A stretch of DNA of 64,000 nt, taken from the NCBI GenBank assembly GCA_030267965.1, contig BRYA01000287.1:19992-83991 (forward strand), read 5' to 3'. This DNA is from Triparma columacea (Eukaryota > Sar > Bolidophyceae > Parmales > Triparmaceae). The translations under genes and the position numbers were made by a program. The notes under the pieces were generated by a model that worked only from the letters and a program-made list of their open reading frames with translations, was not told the DNA's origin and made no database searches. This document shows, in pieces, positions 1-11,000 of the stretch; position 1 is the first letter of the stretch; each line of letters starts with the position of its first letter.

Positions 1-283
1 ACTTGGTATTGTCCCTCTTGTAATGTAGGGCTGCCTTGGCCTGCTCCCTGTCCTCTGCAGAAACGTACTCGAGCGTCAGCCTGTTGGGCTTCGGTCCGTG
101 CTTGTACTTGTATATCTCCGGGAGTGACCTGTCGAACTGCCGATCGAGGGACCCGCCCACCTTCTTTACGAGATGAAATTCAGCAACTTGATGCTTCTTC
201 CGGTTTGTCACTGATTCAACCCAAACGTGGGGGAGGCGGGCTGCGGTAGCGCGGCCGACGGGTACACCGCGGACAGGGGTCAT
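1..283 (-). CDS. Partial hypothetical protein, cut by the window edge
   Basis: The minus-strand frame is open from an ATG at 283 to base 1 without a stop, so the 3' end lies outside the window. The visible ~94 residues start with an Arg/Ala-rich stretch that could be a mitochondrial or plastid leader, and continue with a basic Lys-rich segment. I recognise no family. The same frame stays open upstream to about 475, including a hydrophobic stretch, but holds no further ATG, so either 283 is the start or an upstream exon joins here. Real coding status is likely but not certain. Confidence 0.35.
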   Translation of the reverse strand, partial: MTPVRGVPVGRATAARLPHVWVESVTNRKKHQVAEFHLVKKVGGSLDRQFDRSLPEIYKYKHGPKPNRLTLEYVSAEDREQAKAALHYKRDNTK

Positions 284-680
284 TGGTTGGAGGATGAGGA
301 TGCTGGGGCAAGGAGCACTAAACACAACCCTTGGTAACCCTGCGATCTGCCACAGAAAAGAGAGACCAAGGGCCTTCTCTAGAAGAATAATAACTACCGC
401 TATTAGCAGAGAAACGCCTAGATAAGTATTTGGGGGCTCTTGGTGGGTGAAAAGACCGAGGGACGTTTAATTGATGACTGTTGCCCAGCAAGTTGTTGTT
501 CCAGTCTTTCCCAATTCGGCTTGACCTGGGGACCTCGGGCTGGGGCTGGGTCAAATATATATCGCTAAGAAACTGCTTTTGTTATAGGTTTTTTCGCGCG
601 CTTTTAATCCATTCACGTGTTATGTAAGAACCTAATCTGGGTTAAAACAAAATTGAAGGTTCAGTCTCCAAACATTTACG
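284..680. other. Gene-free stretch between partial ORF and sulfatase
   Basis: About 400 bases with no convincing gene. A 78-codon frame at 318-554 on the minus strand has no recognisable domain. The segment presumably holds the upstream region of the partial gene and the 3' end of the sulfatase transcript. Confidence 0.4.
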
Positions 681-2386
681 CTATGACGACGTGTCAAACT
701 TTTTAAGTAGGAGCTCGTGAAGTTGGTCTACAATGTCTTCGTTCTCCTCGCGTTCGGCGACATTTAAATTCTCTACAAAGTCGTAATCCATGAACTCGCT
801 TTCCACGCCGCGCCAGTCGTAAAGCTCGCGAGCGTAAACGGGCTCGTCGAAGCGCGCTACTAACTTGTCTTGATCCCAAGGATACCACTCAGTGTACCTC
901 CATTCGTCGACGCGAATAGAATATCCCATGAAAAGGAAGGTTTCCGACTCGTCGTGGCCAATACCGTTTGATTTCCACGGCTGGTCCATGTCTTTGGGCT
1001 TCCGAGGGTACTGTGAGAAGGCCGCATCTTTGACGTTCACACCAGAGAGGGAAGAAACGATGGATTTTCCCTCTGGAGGGTTGAGCTTATCGCCGATCGA
1101 ACTCGGGAGGGAGATCTCAGCAAGCTCTGCGAAAGTGGGCATGAGATCAACGAGCTCGACCAGCTCTGAAGAACGGGTGTCGAAGGTATCAGGCATCCAG
1201 GGTACTGAGATGATCAAAGGAACGCGAACTGCTGCCTCCCAATTGGTGTTCTTCGCCCACATCCCTCTTTCGCCGAGTTGCCAGCCGTGGTCGGAATGAA
1301 GGATGATCGCCGTGTCGTCTGCGACCCCTGAGGCTTCAAGAGCATCGAGGAAGCGGCCCACTTGCTCGTCCATTCCAGTGACAGCAGCGTAGTATGCACG
1401 ACGGGCAATCCTGGCGTCAGAGTCCTCGAGAGGCTCGTAGGGGGAGGGGGAGTCGCAGTCGCGAAAAGCAATCTCGGGAATGTCGGTGCCGTTCAAAGTT
1501 TTCTGTTTGGCTACTTCAATCTCGTCGACGTCGTAGAGGGCAAAGTGCTCAGGCTTCGCGATCCAAGGCATATGCGGCTTGTGGAGACCGACTGCTAGGT
1601 AAAAGGGGGTATCTGCGGTACCACCGGGTGCGGCAGCGTTCGTAAGGAGATCGATAGCGTGGTCGATCGTTAGGACGTCTGCAGCGAGCGAGCGAAGTGG
1701 GTTAAGTTCAGTGGGTGGATGCCTCTGCTTGTCTATGATAAACCTCCATGCTCACCTGACATGTCGCCTAGCTCGCGTTCGCACCAAGCGGTCGTAACAT
1801 TTCCGCCCCATCGAGTCTCTGGACAACCAAGGAAGTCGACCCCCTGCGTCCAACCAGGATTTCTGTAAGGCAAAGATTCCTCTGACCATGATCTAAAGCT
1901 GTCGTACTCGAATATTGCATTCCAGATGCCGTTCTGAACAGTGTCATGGTAGGTCTTTCCGCTCCCCAGGGCCTTGAATCCCGCGGCAAGGAACATGCCA
2001 GGGAGCGAGGTCCATAATTGAGAATTTTTATTACCCATGTAGCGCCAGTTGTCGATAAGGTTCCATATTTTTGTAGTATCTGGGTACCTTCCAGTCATGT
2101 AGGATGCGCGAGAGGGGTTACAGAGCGCCTGTTGGGCATAAGCTCTATCATATACAACACCTTTCTTGGCCAGTCTGTCAATATTGGGAGTTTTGATCGG
2201 ATGGTTTGGGTTGTAGGCGCCAATTTCGGTGCGCAAATCATCTATCTGGATATGGACAATGTTGTGGGCGGAGATCAGAGGGAGAAAGAGTAGGAGGAAA
2301 AGAAAAGTAAACATTGTTGCTGTTGTCGAACGATTTAAGGTGGGAGGTGCTTTGGGGTTCTGGGGGGTTTGGTTATTTGCGGTCAT
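681..2386 (-). CDS. Secreted sulfatase, iduronate-2-sulfatase-like
   Basis: Two exons, 2386-1756 and 1678-681, join over a 77-nt intron (GTGAG donor, GCAG acceptor) to give 542 residues. A hydrophobic stretch beginning at the Met at 2314 looks like a signal peptide, so that Met is an alternative start to 2386. The sulfatase signature CNPSRASYMTGR carries the Cys that is converted to formylglycine. The DDLR metal-binding motif lies near the N-terminus, and exon 2 has HKPHMPW and SDHGWQLGERGMWAK, which match iduronate-2-sulfatase-type enzymes closely. It should hydrolyse sulfate esters, probably of sulfated polysaccharides, in the secretory pathway or outside the cell. The true substrate cannot be read from sequence. 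Confidence 0.9.
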
Positions 2387-2651
2387 GATTTTGGTGACTA
2401 GATGCGGATATGAAGTCCGGTGAGTGAGATAGGGGGGCGGATGGATAGGGGGAGAAGAGGGTAAGAAACTGATCGCGATCTTGCAAACTGAGAAAAAGGG
2501 GGAGAAAGTGGTCAAAAGGTATTTTGTTAGGAAGCAGGGGGGGAGGGGGGGGGGGGGGCTGTTATGCAGGGCTGCAAGGCAAGGGTGGGGAGAATCGAAG
2601 ATGTCGCTCGGAGTTATTGATGACAACAACACTTTCTTATTATTTCGCAGT
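2387..2651. promoter_or_regulatory. Upstream region of the sulfatase, with G-runs
   Basis: Short spacer between the sulfatase start and the end of the ankyrin-type gene, both on the minus strand. It contains long G-runs around 2536-2560 (C-runs in the sulfatase sense). No clear TATA element was seen. Confidence 0.3.
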
Positions 2652-3408
2652 TCAAGCCGTCCAGAATCCTTCGACCAGCTCGCATGACCCGTTCTCAATC
2701 ATGGCGGCATCGGGATAAGCCTCGTAAATAACCTTGATGACTTCCTCGTCGCCCACATTGACTGCGACGTGGAGGGGAAGGTCGTCCATCTCATCTGGCT
2801 CCTTCACGGCATCGGGGTTCGCCGTGAGCAGGGCCTTCACAATGGATACCGGGAACTTCCTCGATATAGATGACATAAGGGCAGTCTCCCCCAACCTGTT
2901 GAGGCCTCGTGCTGACTCGGGATTGATGAGGCTTGTCAGGAAGTCATTGCTGCGGAGCACGAAGCGGAAAACGAGAGCGATGTGCGGTTCGCGGTGCGGG
3001 GTTGAGATCAGCGAAAGCGTGTAGGGGAAGCGGGGAAGGGCGGCCAAACTTCAGCAGCCTTGTTGCGCCCCTTCGCTCTTTCTCTCCCCTCTCCTCTCCA
3101 CCCTCTTACCTGTAGATTGCGTTCTCTACGCCCATTGCCAGAAGCAGAGGGAATTGGTTGTGCGAGCTAGGGATAGTGGCGGCGTCTGGGAACGCCTTCA
3201 TAAGTGCTTCGGCGACGTCCAAAGGGCAGCCCATTGAAAGGGCAAGGTGAAGGGGCAGGTCGCCAGATCTCGGCACTTTCGCGGTAGTATCAAAGATCTT
3301 CAAGCATGATCGCACCTCACACCAGTCTTTGTTGAGGCAGAGATCGTGGAGAATGAAGTCAAATCCTTGAACTTTCGACGATATGGATTGTTTTGTGACA
3401 TCATCCAT
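2652..3408 (-). CDS. Small ankyrin-repeat-type protein
   Basis: Exons 3408-3110 and 2949-2652 are joined over a 160-nt intron (GTAAGAG donor, GCAG acceptor) with matching phase, giving 198 residues that start MDDVTK. Two copies of an ankyrin-like repeat are visible, with cores LPLHLALSMGCPLDVAEAL and LPLHVAVNVGDEEVIKVI, each followed by a YPDAA or FPDAA turn. This degenerate ankyrin style is common in diatoms and their relatives. It probably binds other proteins; the partner is unknown. The start was chosen because upstream codons in the frame look like untranslated sequence. Confidence 0.65.
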
Positions 3409-4012
3409 TCTCCGTGACGAGGGGAGGGTGAGAAATGACCAGAATGTACAATTAAAGGAGTGAATTAGGGGACTAAGAATTACTTGTATGTATGCTTGTG
3501 CGGGGAAAAAAGGCACAAACAAATTCCTACGTCTAGTAGTAAACACACAACACAGTGAGATGGGTTTGGAATTCGGGATTGTTTTTTGGGAGTGTGACAC
3601 CAATCTCGAGAAATTTGTGAAGGTATTTATAGTGATATTGACTGCTAGCGTAGCTTTTTACCCCCTCATGTACCTATCCTTAGCGATCTTACATTGATAT
3701 TGAATCGTTATCACCCCTTTCAAGCTCAATCAAGCTCAATCAAGCTCTTCTCATCTCCTTTTTCGTCTTATTGCACCCTGTGTTCTTTTTGTTCATTTGT
3801 GGCTCCTCTACGCCCCAATTAGAGCCCACTTGTCGCACAATCGACAGGGTAGTGTCGTCTTTTCATGAGACAGCGTCCTCACCCTTGCTGCTACGCACTC
3901 AATCTAACAAATCCCACAAAACATCTCCTTTTCGCTCGCATGTGCACCTCAATCTAACAAATCTCACAAAACATTTCCTTTTCGCACGCACGTGTCACCT
4001 TCAGATTCAGAT
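3409..4012 (+). promoter_or_regulatory. Upstream region and 5' UTR of secreted-protein copy 1
   Basis: No gene. The segment from about 3600 is repeated before copies 2 and 3. It holds a 10-mer AATCAAGCTC repeated near 3720-3745 and a ~48-bp direct repeat at 3898-3990 (CTCAATCTAACAAATC...). Conservation of both in all three units suggests promoter or 5' UTR function, although recent duplication alone could explain it. Confidence 0.45.
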
Positions 4013-4720
4013 ATGAAGTTTCAAGTGATCCTCCACGTACTCAACGTCGCTCTATTGTTCTGTGCAGTTGCCGTCCTCCTCAAGGACAAGAGCTCCATCA
4101 ACGACTCTGCCACCGGCTTTGTCTCAGAAGGTGCGGAAAGCTCAGGCAGGACCCTTATGAGGGCAGGCAAGGGCAAGGGCAAGGGCAAGGGCAAGGGCAA
4201 GGGCAAGGGCTCTGAGTGCTACGACGACGACGGGGAACTTCAGGTCGACTGGGCCGGCACGTACGGCGAATGGTTCAACAAGGGGTACGTCAGTGTTGTC
4301 GAAGGCGTCCCTTCTTCCTCTTCCCGGTTTCCCGTGGGACCAATCTACCCGGGAGCGACCTTCGATATTGAGCATGGCCCTTCGGGTACGAACTCTTACC
4401 AGTTCGCTTTGTCTAAGGGTTCGAGCGATATAACGATCGCCCAGGTATTCGACGGCAAGCTCATGGGGTGAGTACACTGTACGCAAATTCCCAATGTAAT
4501 CTCCTAACAAAGCGTTGGCATATCGCATGCGCTCCTCGTCGTCCGCAGCGTCGACATCACGGACCCGGGTTTTTGGATTTTCAAGCCTACCGTGATCGGA
4601 AAGGATTGCCAAGTCCTGCGCATGAATGCGATCTACCAAGAGAACGGCTTTGCATGCCCGGAGGTGACCCAACAGTGCACCACGTCCAGTTGGATTTTGG
4701 TGTTTAACCGAGTTGAGTAA
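4013..4720 (+). CDS. Secreted/anchored Lys-Gly-repeat protein, copy 1
   Basis: Exons 4013-4467 and 4549-4720, joined over an 81-nt intron, give 208 residues. The N-terminus is a hydrophobic signal peptide or anchor (MKFQVILHVLNVALLF). A (Lys-Gly)7 tract encoded by a GGCAAG hexamer follows, then an acidic stretch and a C-terminal domain with paired Cys residues (DCQVL, FACP, QQCTT). Family unknown. Unlike copies 2 and 3, this copy has no intron after SVVEG: the exon 1 and exon 2 sequences of the other copies are directly fused here. It is the first of three tandem paralogues. Confidence 0.75.
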
Positions 4721-5503
4721 CACACCCCTAACAGGTGAACGGCGTCAAATAGGGACGGACACAAAGGTTTCCTTTTTGACGGGGGAGGGGGGGAGAGCTG
4801 AGGGGAGGATTTCAATTCCTAAGTAAAGTAATGTACATAGGAATCCTAATTGACGATTTGCTGTACAATTGGCACTTTTATATTTGCAAAAGCCCCCCCC
4901 CTACCCTCGATAACCTTGAAGCTGATCTTCTCTTTCGAAAAGCACCGCCTCCTCGTAATGAAACTCCCTCCAGCTCGCCCAATCCCCCATGTTCCACAGC
5001 ACCGTTGGTGTAAACAGTTGAGATGGCTTTTGCTTCCAAAAGTGAGGGTGGAAATTAATTGAGGACTCCAATTTCTGCTTTGTTGTTTCACTTTTTGGGT
5101 TCGAGAAATTTGTGAAGGTATTTCCAGTGATATTGACCGCTAGCGTAGCTTTTTACCCCCTCATGTACCTGTCCTTAGCGATCTTGCATTGATATTGCAT
5201 CGTTATCACCCCTCTCAAGCTCAATCAAGCTCAATCAAGCTCTTCTCATCACCTTTTTCGTCTTATTGCACCCTGTGTTCTTTTTGTTCATTTGTGGCTC
5301 CTCTACGCCCCAATTAGAGCCCACTTGTCGCACAATCGACAGGGTAGTGTCGTCTTTTCATGAGACAGCGTCCTCACCCTTGCTGCTACGCACTCAATCT
5401 AACAAATCCCACAAAACATCTCCTTTTCGCTCGCATGTGCACCTCAATCTAACAAATCCCACAAAACATTTCCTTTTCGCTCGCACGTGTCACAGATTCA
5501 GAT
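4721..5503. other. Spacer between copies 1 and 2 of the tandem array
   Basis: It holds the 3' flank of copy 1 (G-run at 4783-4797), the RecQ-like fragment at 4941-5010, and from about 5103 the repeated promoter and 5' UTR block of copy 2, with the 10-mer repeats near 5214-5243 and the ~48-bp direct repeats at 5390-5490. No other gene was seen. Confidence 0.5.
4941..5010 (-). pseudogene. Fragment resembling the RecQ C-terminus, unit 1
   Basis: About 70 bp closely matches 8086-8155 at the 3' end of the neighbouring RecQ gene. Read on the minus strand it encodes TPTVLWNMGDWASWREF, compared with APTVLWNMGEWASWREF in RecQ, and then diverges to an AVLFERE-type ending. No start or helicase domain is present, so this is a remnant or a fragment of a second gene sharing the motif, carried along in the tandem duplication. 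Confidence 0.55.
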
Positions 5504-6295
5504 ATGAAGTTTCAAGTGATCCTCCACGTACTCAACGTCGCTCTATTGTTCTGTGCAGTTGCCGTCCTCCTCAAGGACAAGAGCTCCAACAACGACACCG
5601 CCACCGGCTTTGTCTCAGAAGGAGCGGAAAGCTCAGGCAGGACCCTTATGAGGGCAGGCAAGGGCAAGGGCAAGGGCAAGGGCAAGGGCAAGGGCTCTGA
5701 GTGCTACGACGACGACGGGGACCTTCAGGTCGACTGGGCCGGCACGTACGGCGAAGCGTTCAACAAGGGGTCCGTCAGAGCTGTCGGAGGTGAGTTATAG
5801 GACGCGAGGCTGTCGCATAATCAAAATCATTTACCCCCTCTTCCACCCCCCCCCCCTCCAAATAGGCGTACCTACTTTAAATGCTCCCATCGGACAAAAC
5901 TACCCGGGTTTTACCTTCGATATTGAGGAAGGCCCTTCGGGTACGAACTCTTACCAGTTCTCTTTGTCTCTCTATCCGGGCGAACTAACGATCGCCCAGG
6001 AATTCGACGGCAAGCTCATGGGGTGAGTACACTGTACGCAAATTACTTCCCGCCAGCTACAGTGGCCAATGTAATCTCCTAACAAAGCGTTGGCATATCG
6101 CATGCGCTCCTCGTCGTCCGCAGCGTCGACATCACAGACCCGGGTTTTTGGATTATCAAGCCTACCGTGATCGGAAAGGATTGCCAAGTCCTGCGCATCA
6201 ATATGATCTACCAAGAGAACGGCTTCTCATGCCCGGAGGAGACCTCAGAGTGCACCACGTTAAGTTGGATTTTGGCGTTTAACCGAGTTGAGTAA
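5504..6295 (+). CDS. Secreted/anchored Lys-Gly-repeat protein, copy 2
   Basis: Three exons, 5504-5789, 5866-6022 and 6124-6295, give 204 residues. Signal or anchor segment, (Lys-Gly)6 tract, acidic stretch and the Cys-containing C-terminal domain are as in copy 1. The first intron (76 nt, C-rich tract before AATAG) interrupts the gene exactly where copy 1 is continuous. The second intron is 101 nt and matches the single intron of copy 1 apart from a ~20-nt insertion. Function unknown. Confidence 0.75.
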
Positions 6296-7137
6296 CACAC
6301 CCCTAACAGGTGACGGCGTCAAATAGGGACGGACACAAAGACGAGGGGTTTGTGGTTGATATTTTCAAGGTTTAAGAGGGGGCTTCTAGACACTTGGAGG
6401 TGTGGGGGGGGGTCGCTGAGGACCAAACCAATGGGGCTTGAGTTTTAAATAATTCGCCTTTATTCTCAAAAATGCAATACACGTCGATTTGCTGTACAAT
6501 CCGCGCTTTTATATTTGCAAAAGCCCCCCCCTACCCCTCGTAACCTTGAAGCTGATCTTGTCGTACGCATCTCTTTCGAAAAGCACCGCCTCCTCGTAAT
6601 CAAACTCGCCCAATCCCCCATGTTCCACAGCACCGTTGGTGTAAACAGTTGAGATGGCTTTTGCTTCCAAAAGTGAGGGTGGAAATTAATTGAGGACTCC
6701 AATTTCTGCTTTGTTGAGACACTTTTTGGGTTCGAGAAATTTGTGGAAGGTATTTCCAGTGATATTGACCGCTAGCGTAGCTTTTTACCCCCTCATGTAC
6801 CTGTCCTTAGCGATCTTACATTGATATTGCATCGTTATCACCCTTTCAAGCTCAATCAAGCTCAATCAAGCTCTTCTCTTCACCTTTTTCGTCTTATTGC
6901 TCTGTGTTCTTTTTGTTCATTTGTGGCTCCTCTGCGCCCCAATTAGAGCCCACTCGTCGCACAATCGACAGGGTAGTGTCTGTTTTCTCATGAGACGGCG
7001 TCCTCGCCCTTGCTGCTACGCACTCAATCTAACAAATCCCACAAAACATCTCCTTTTCGCTCGCATGTGCACCTCAATCTAACAAATCCCACAAAACATC
7101 TCCTTTTCGCACGCACGTGTCACCTTCAGATTCAGAT
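6296..7137. other. Spacer between copies 2 and 3 of the tandem array
   Basis: It holds the 3' flank of copy 2, a second RecQ-like fragment at 6584-6642 and the repeated promoter/5' UTR block from about 6730 (10-mer repeats near 6845-6873, ~48-bp direct repeats near 7020-7115). No separate gene was seen. Confidence 0.5.
6584..6642 (-). pseudogene. Fragment resembling the RecQ C-terminus, unit 2
   Basis: Second copy of the fragment at 4941-5010, with about 12 bases missing in the middle. On the minus strand it reads TPTVLWNMGDW followed by EFDYEEAVLFERD, after which the frame continues to an AYDKISFKVTRG-like end. It confirms that the fragment is part of the duplicated unit and has decayed or diverged independently of the intact RecQ end. 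Confidence 0.5.
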
Positions 7138-7913
7138 ATGAAGTTTCAAGTGATCCTCCACGTACTCAACGTCGCTCTATTGTTCTGTGCAGTTGCCGTC
7201 CTCCTCAAGGACAAGAGCTCCAACAACGACACCGCCACCGGCTTTGAAACGGAAAGCTCAGGCAGGACCCTTATGAGGGCAGGCAAGGGCAAGGGCAAGG
7301 GCAAGGGCAAGGGCAAGAGCTCTGAGTGCTACGACGACGACGGGGAACTTCAGGTCGACTGGGCCGGCACGTACGGCGAAGGGACCAACAAGGGGTACGT
7401 CAGAGCTGTCGGAGGTAAGTTATAGGGTGACGCGAGGCTGTCGCATAATCAAAATCATTTACCCCCTCTTCCACCCCCCCCCCCCTCCAAATAGGCGTAC
7501 CTTCTTCCATTGATTTTCCCGATCCCAATCCCAATCCCCCGATGGGGAGGAACTTCGATATTGAGGAAGGCCCTTCGGGTACGAACTCTTACCAGTTCTC
7601 TTTGACTAGCTATCCGGGCGATATAACGATCGCCCAGGTATTCGACGGCAAGCTCATGGGGTGAGTACACTGTACGCAAATTTCCAATGTAATCTCCTAA
7701 CAAAGCGTTGGCATATCGCATGCGCTCCTCGTCGTCCGCAGCGTCGACATCACGGACCCGTCTTTTTGGATTTTCAAGCCTACCGTGATCGGAAAGGATT
7801 GCCAAGTCCTGCGCATCAATGCGATCTACCAAGAGAACGGCTTCGCATGCCCGAAGGAGACCCAACAGTGCACCACGTCCAGTTGGATTGTGGCGTTTAA
7901 CCGAGTTGAGTAA
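7138..7913 (+). CDS. Secreted/anchored Lys-Gly-repeat protein, copy 3
   Basis: Exons 7138-7414, 7495-7660 and 7742-7913 give 204 residues. The architecture matches copies 1 and 2, with a shorter (Lys-Gly)5-Lys-Ser tract and a Pro/Asn-rich insert after the first intron (FPDPNPNPP). The first intron (80 nt) has a run of about 14 C before CTCCAAATAG. The intact RecQ gene lies directly downstream in tail-to-tail orientation. Function unknown; the signal/anchor segment and conserved Cys suggest an extracellular or secretory-pathway protein. Confidence 0.75.
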
Positions 7914-8045
7914 CACACCCCTAACAGGTGACGGCGTCAAATAGGGACGGACACAAAGGTTTCCTTTTTGACGGGGGAGGGGGGGAGAGCTGAGGGGAGG
8001 ATTTCAATTCCTAAGTAAAGCAATGTAGAAGTTCATGTCCTAAAA

Positions 8046-11000
8046 TTACATCCCTTTAACCCCGCAAATCTTCCTGCAGTTCTCCAGCACCTCCTCGTAG
8101 TCAAACTCCCTCCAGCTCGCCCACTCCCCCATGTTCCACAGCACCGTCGGTGCTAGCCTTGGGTGGTCCAGCCCGTGGAGTACGTTCGTGACGGCCCTGG
8201 CAGCGTACTCTTCGCATCCCGACCCTCCCATGGTTACCGCCCCTTCCGGGAACCCGCTGGCGTCAAATGCCAGGTCGTGCATTATGTTGTTAGCGTCCCT
8301 GACCAGCCTCCTGAACTCGACGTCTCCCATCTTGGCCGAGTTTATTTTAGGGATCGCCATGCCGTCGAGGGTGGCCCTGATCTCCTTGTCGTTGGTCTTA
8401 CCCTGAAAGTACCCAACCACAATCTCGCTGAAAACCTTCTTCCTCCTCTCCACCATCTCAACCTCTTTTTTCTCCGCTGCTTCGCTGCCCTTTTCTTCGT
8501 CCTCCTCCACCTCCTTCCTCGCCTCCTCCTTATTGCATTTAAAAATCGTCCAGAGTATCCGCCAAACCTCGTCGACCTTCTTCTTGCAGCTCTCCTCCTG
8601 TTCCCTCATCCTGTTCAGCAGCTTCTTCTCGACCTCCTCTCTCCCCTTCCCTTCCCTAAATGCCTCCACCCCGCTCTTGTTCAAGTTGACAAGGAACCCC
8701 TTCCCCCTAGCGCTAGTGTCAACCGTAACCTCAAGTTCCCCCTTGTTCTCCAGTCTCCTCAGAGCCGCATAAACGTGCCTCGGCCTGCACCCCTGTCCCA
8801 TGCTATTGGCCACCCTGACAACCCCGAACTTCCAGTTCCCCTTGGCGTACGCGAAGAATCCCCTGTCCATGGCTGTTCCTCCTAGCTCCTCTAGGCGGGC
8901 TGAGGCTGAGTCTCCCCCGACCTTCGTTCCGCACTTAACGATGCACTTGGCGACGGGTTCAGAGAGCTCTTCGAGTGCCCTCTTCTTCATCGTTACTGTG
9001 ACCCTGTCTATCATGGTCCCTTCTAATCGGAGTAGCCTACCGAACTCCTCCTCCTCCATCAAGCTCGCCATCGTCTCTACCGTCTCCTCCCTAACGTCGC
9101 ACCCCACAACAGCCTCCATAACCGGCACCCCAATGTCAAGCTCCCCAATAACGCACCCCTCCCTGAACTCCTCAGGTACATCCCCAACGACTTCCCTTGT
9201 AGCCCTCTCCACGACGTCCAAGAATCCCTTAATCTGCACCCGTTCCACCCCCCCCCCATGGCTCAGGCTCCTCTGCGCGACTGCGTCCTCCCTAATAACA
9301 ACGCACCTCGCCTTAGCCTCCTCCCCGTCTCTTCCCGCTCTTCCGATTTCCTGTACGTAATGTTCAAAGCTCTTTGGCAGGCACGCGTGAATCACGCCCC
9401 TTACGTCCCCCTTGTCAATCCCGAGCCCGAACGCCACCGTTGCAACGATTACCCTGCACTTCCCTTTCATGAACCTAGCCTGACTTGATGACCTGTCGTT
9501 CGCGGACATGCCTCCGTGGTAGTAAGTAACGCCACCGTCGACACCGCTGCCCTTGAGGAGATCGCAGAGAGCCTCCGCCTGTTTCTTTGTCCACACGTAC
9601 ACAATGGTGCTCCCTGTAGCCATAACCCCCCTTCCAAACCCCAGCTTTTCCAGTTCATCATCCCTCCCCCTTCCTTTATGTTCTTCCTTCTTCCTCAGTG
9701 GTTTCAGCATGTTAATAACGACGTTCCTCCTCCCGTCTTCCCCATCAACGACAACCGCCGCTACGTCTATGTTCCCTCTCTCCGCGCTCAGCACCCTGAC
9801 CCCCTTCCCTGCATCCCCCCTGTCAGGGTTGTCCTTCTCTTGAAGTGTATTGTCAGTGAACTCACCAACCCTACCTTTGTTTATACCCAATGTATCACAA
9901 ACATCATCAATAACCTCCTCCCCCGCCGTCGCCGTCAGCGCAAGTACAGCCGCTGGTTGTAGATGTTTAAGTATCCCCCTAATCCTCATATAGCTCGCTC
10001 GGAAGTTATGACTCCACTGGCTTAAACAGTGCGCCTCGTCGACACAAAGCAAACTAACATTCGGTAACGGTCTCTTATGTTCCCCTTTCTCCCCGTCGTA
10101 CGCTGGCCTTAAAAGTCTCTTAAACGCTGCCCCGCATAGTCTCTCAGGTGAGACGAACAGTACTTTAATCCTCCCCTTAACGAGGTCGTCTACAACCAGT
10201 GCCTGCTCAGCCTTAGTCAGTGATCCGCTCAACGTCGCCGATATACACGATGGTGGTAGGCGTCTTATCTGGTCCTCCATCAAGCTAATAAGCGGGCTAA
10301 CAACGATAGTAAGTCCGGGTAAAATAAGGCTCGGTAGTGCGTATGTTAGCGATTTACCACCCCCGGTTGAGGCGACGAGGAGAGAGGAGTTGGAGGAGAG
10401 GACGCGGTTTATCGCCCAGGCTTGACCGGGGAGGAACGACTTGTGGTGGAAGGAATCGCGGAGGACGGTTAGTGGGTCCATAGGTTGGGACGACGACGGT
10501 GGGCCGAGGGAGCTGGGTAGGGAGGTGTGGGAGGGTGTGTTTGATTCGGTGGCTTCGTTGGCGGTAACTTCTGACGTGTCGTTCGAGGTGGTGTTCGCCT
10601 GTCCCTTTCCCCACATCATACCGTCACCCTCAATCTCTAGGCTGTCGTCTGAGTCTGAGTCGACGTCAAAGTCTCCCCCGACGTCCTCTTCTCCCCTAAC
10701 CTCCTTGTCTTCCCCTTTCTCTTCCTCCATCTTCTCTACCTTCCCCTCCTTCTTCTCATCGTCCTTAAAATCCCCCCCCTCACACCCCTTCCTAATTTCC
10801 CCTTCCACCCAAACCATAACCTTCCTAACCATCTCCCCCTTACTTTTCCCCTCCACCCCATACTCCCCCTTAATTTCCTTCATTGTCATTTTATTAACCC
10901 TCCCTCTCCACTCCCCCATTTTCCTTTCCACCCATCCATCCTTAGTCCCTGATTTCTTTATCCGTTCTTTAATACCACCACCAGTATCCATTTCCCACAT

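Noticed and set aside
318..554. 78-residue minus-strand ORF
   Set aside because: No domain, no neighbour continuity, and it overlaps the possible upstream exon of the partial gene in another frame.
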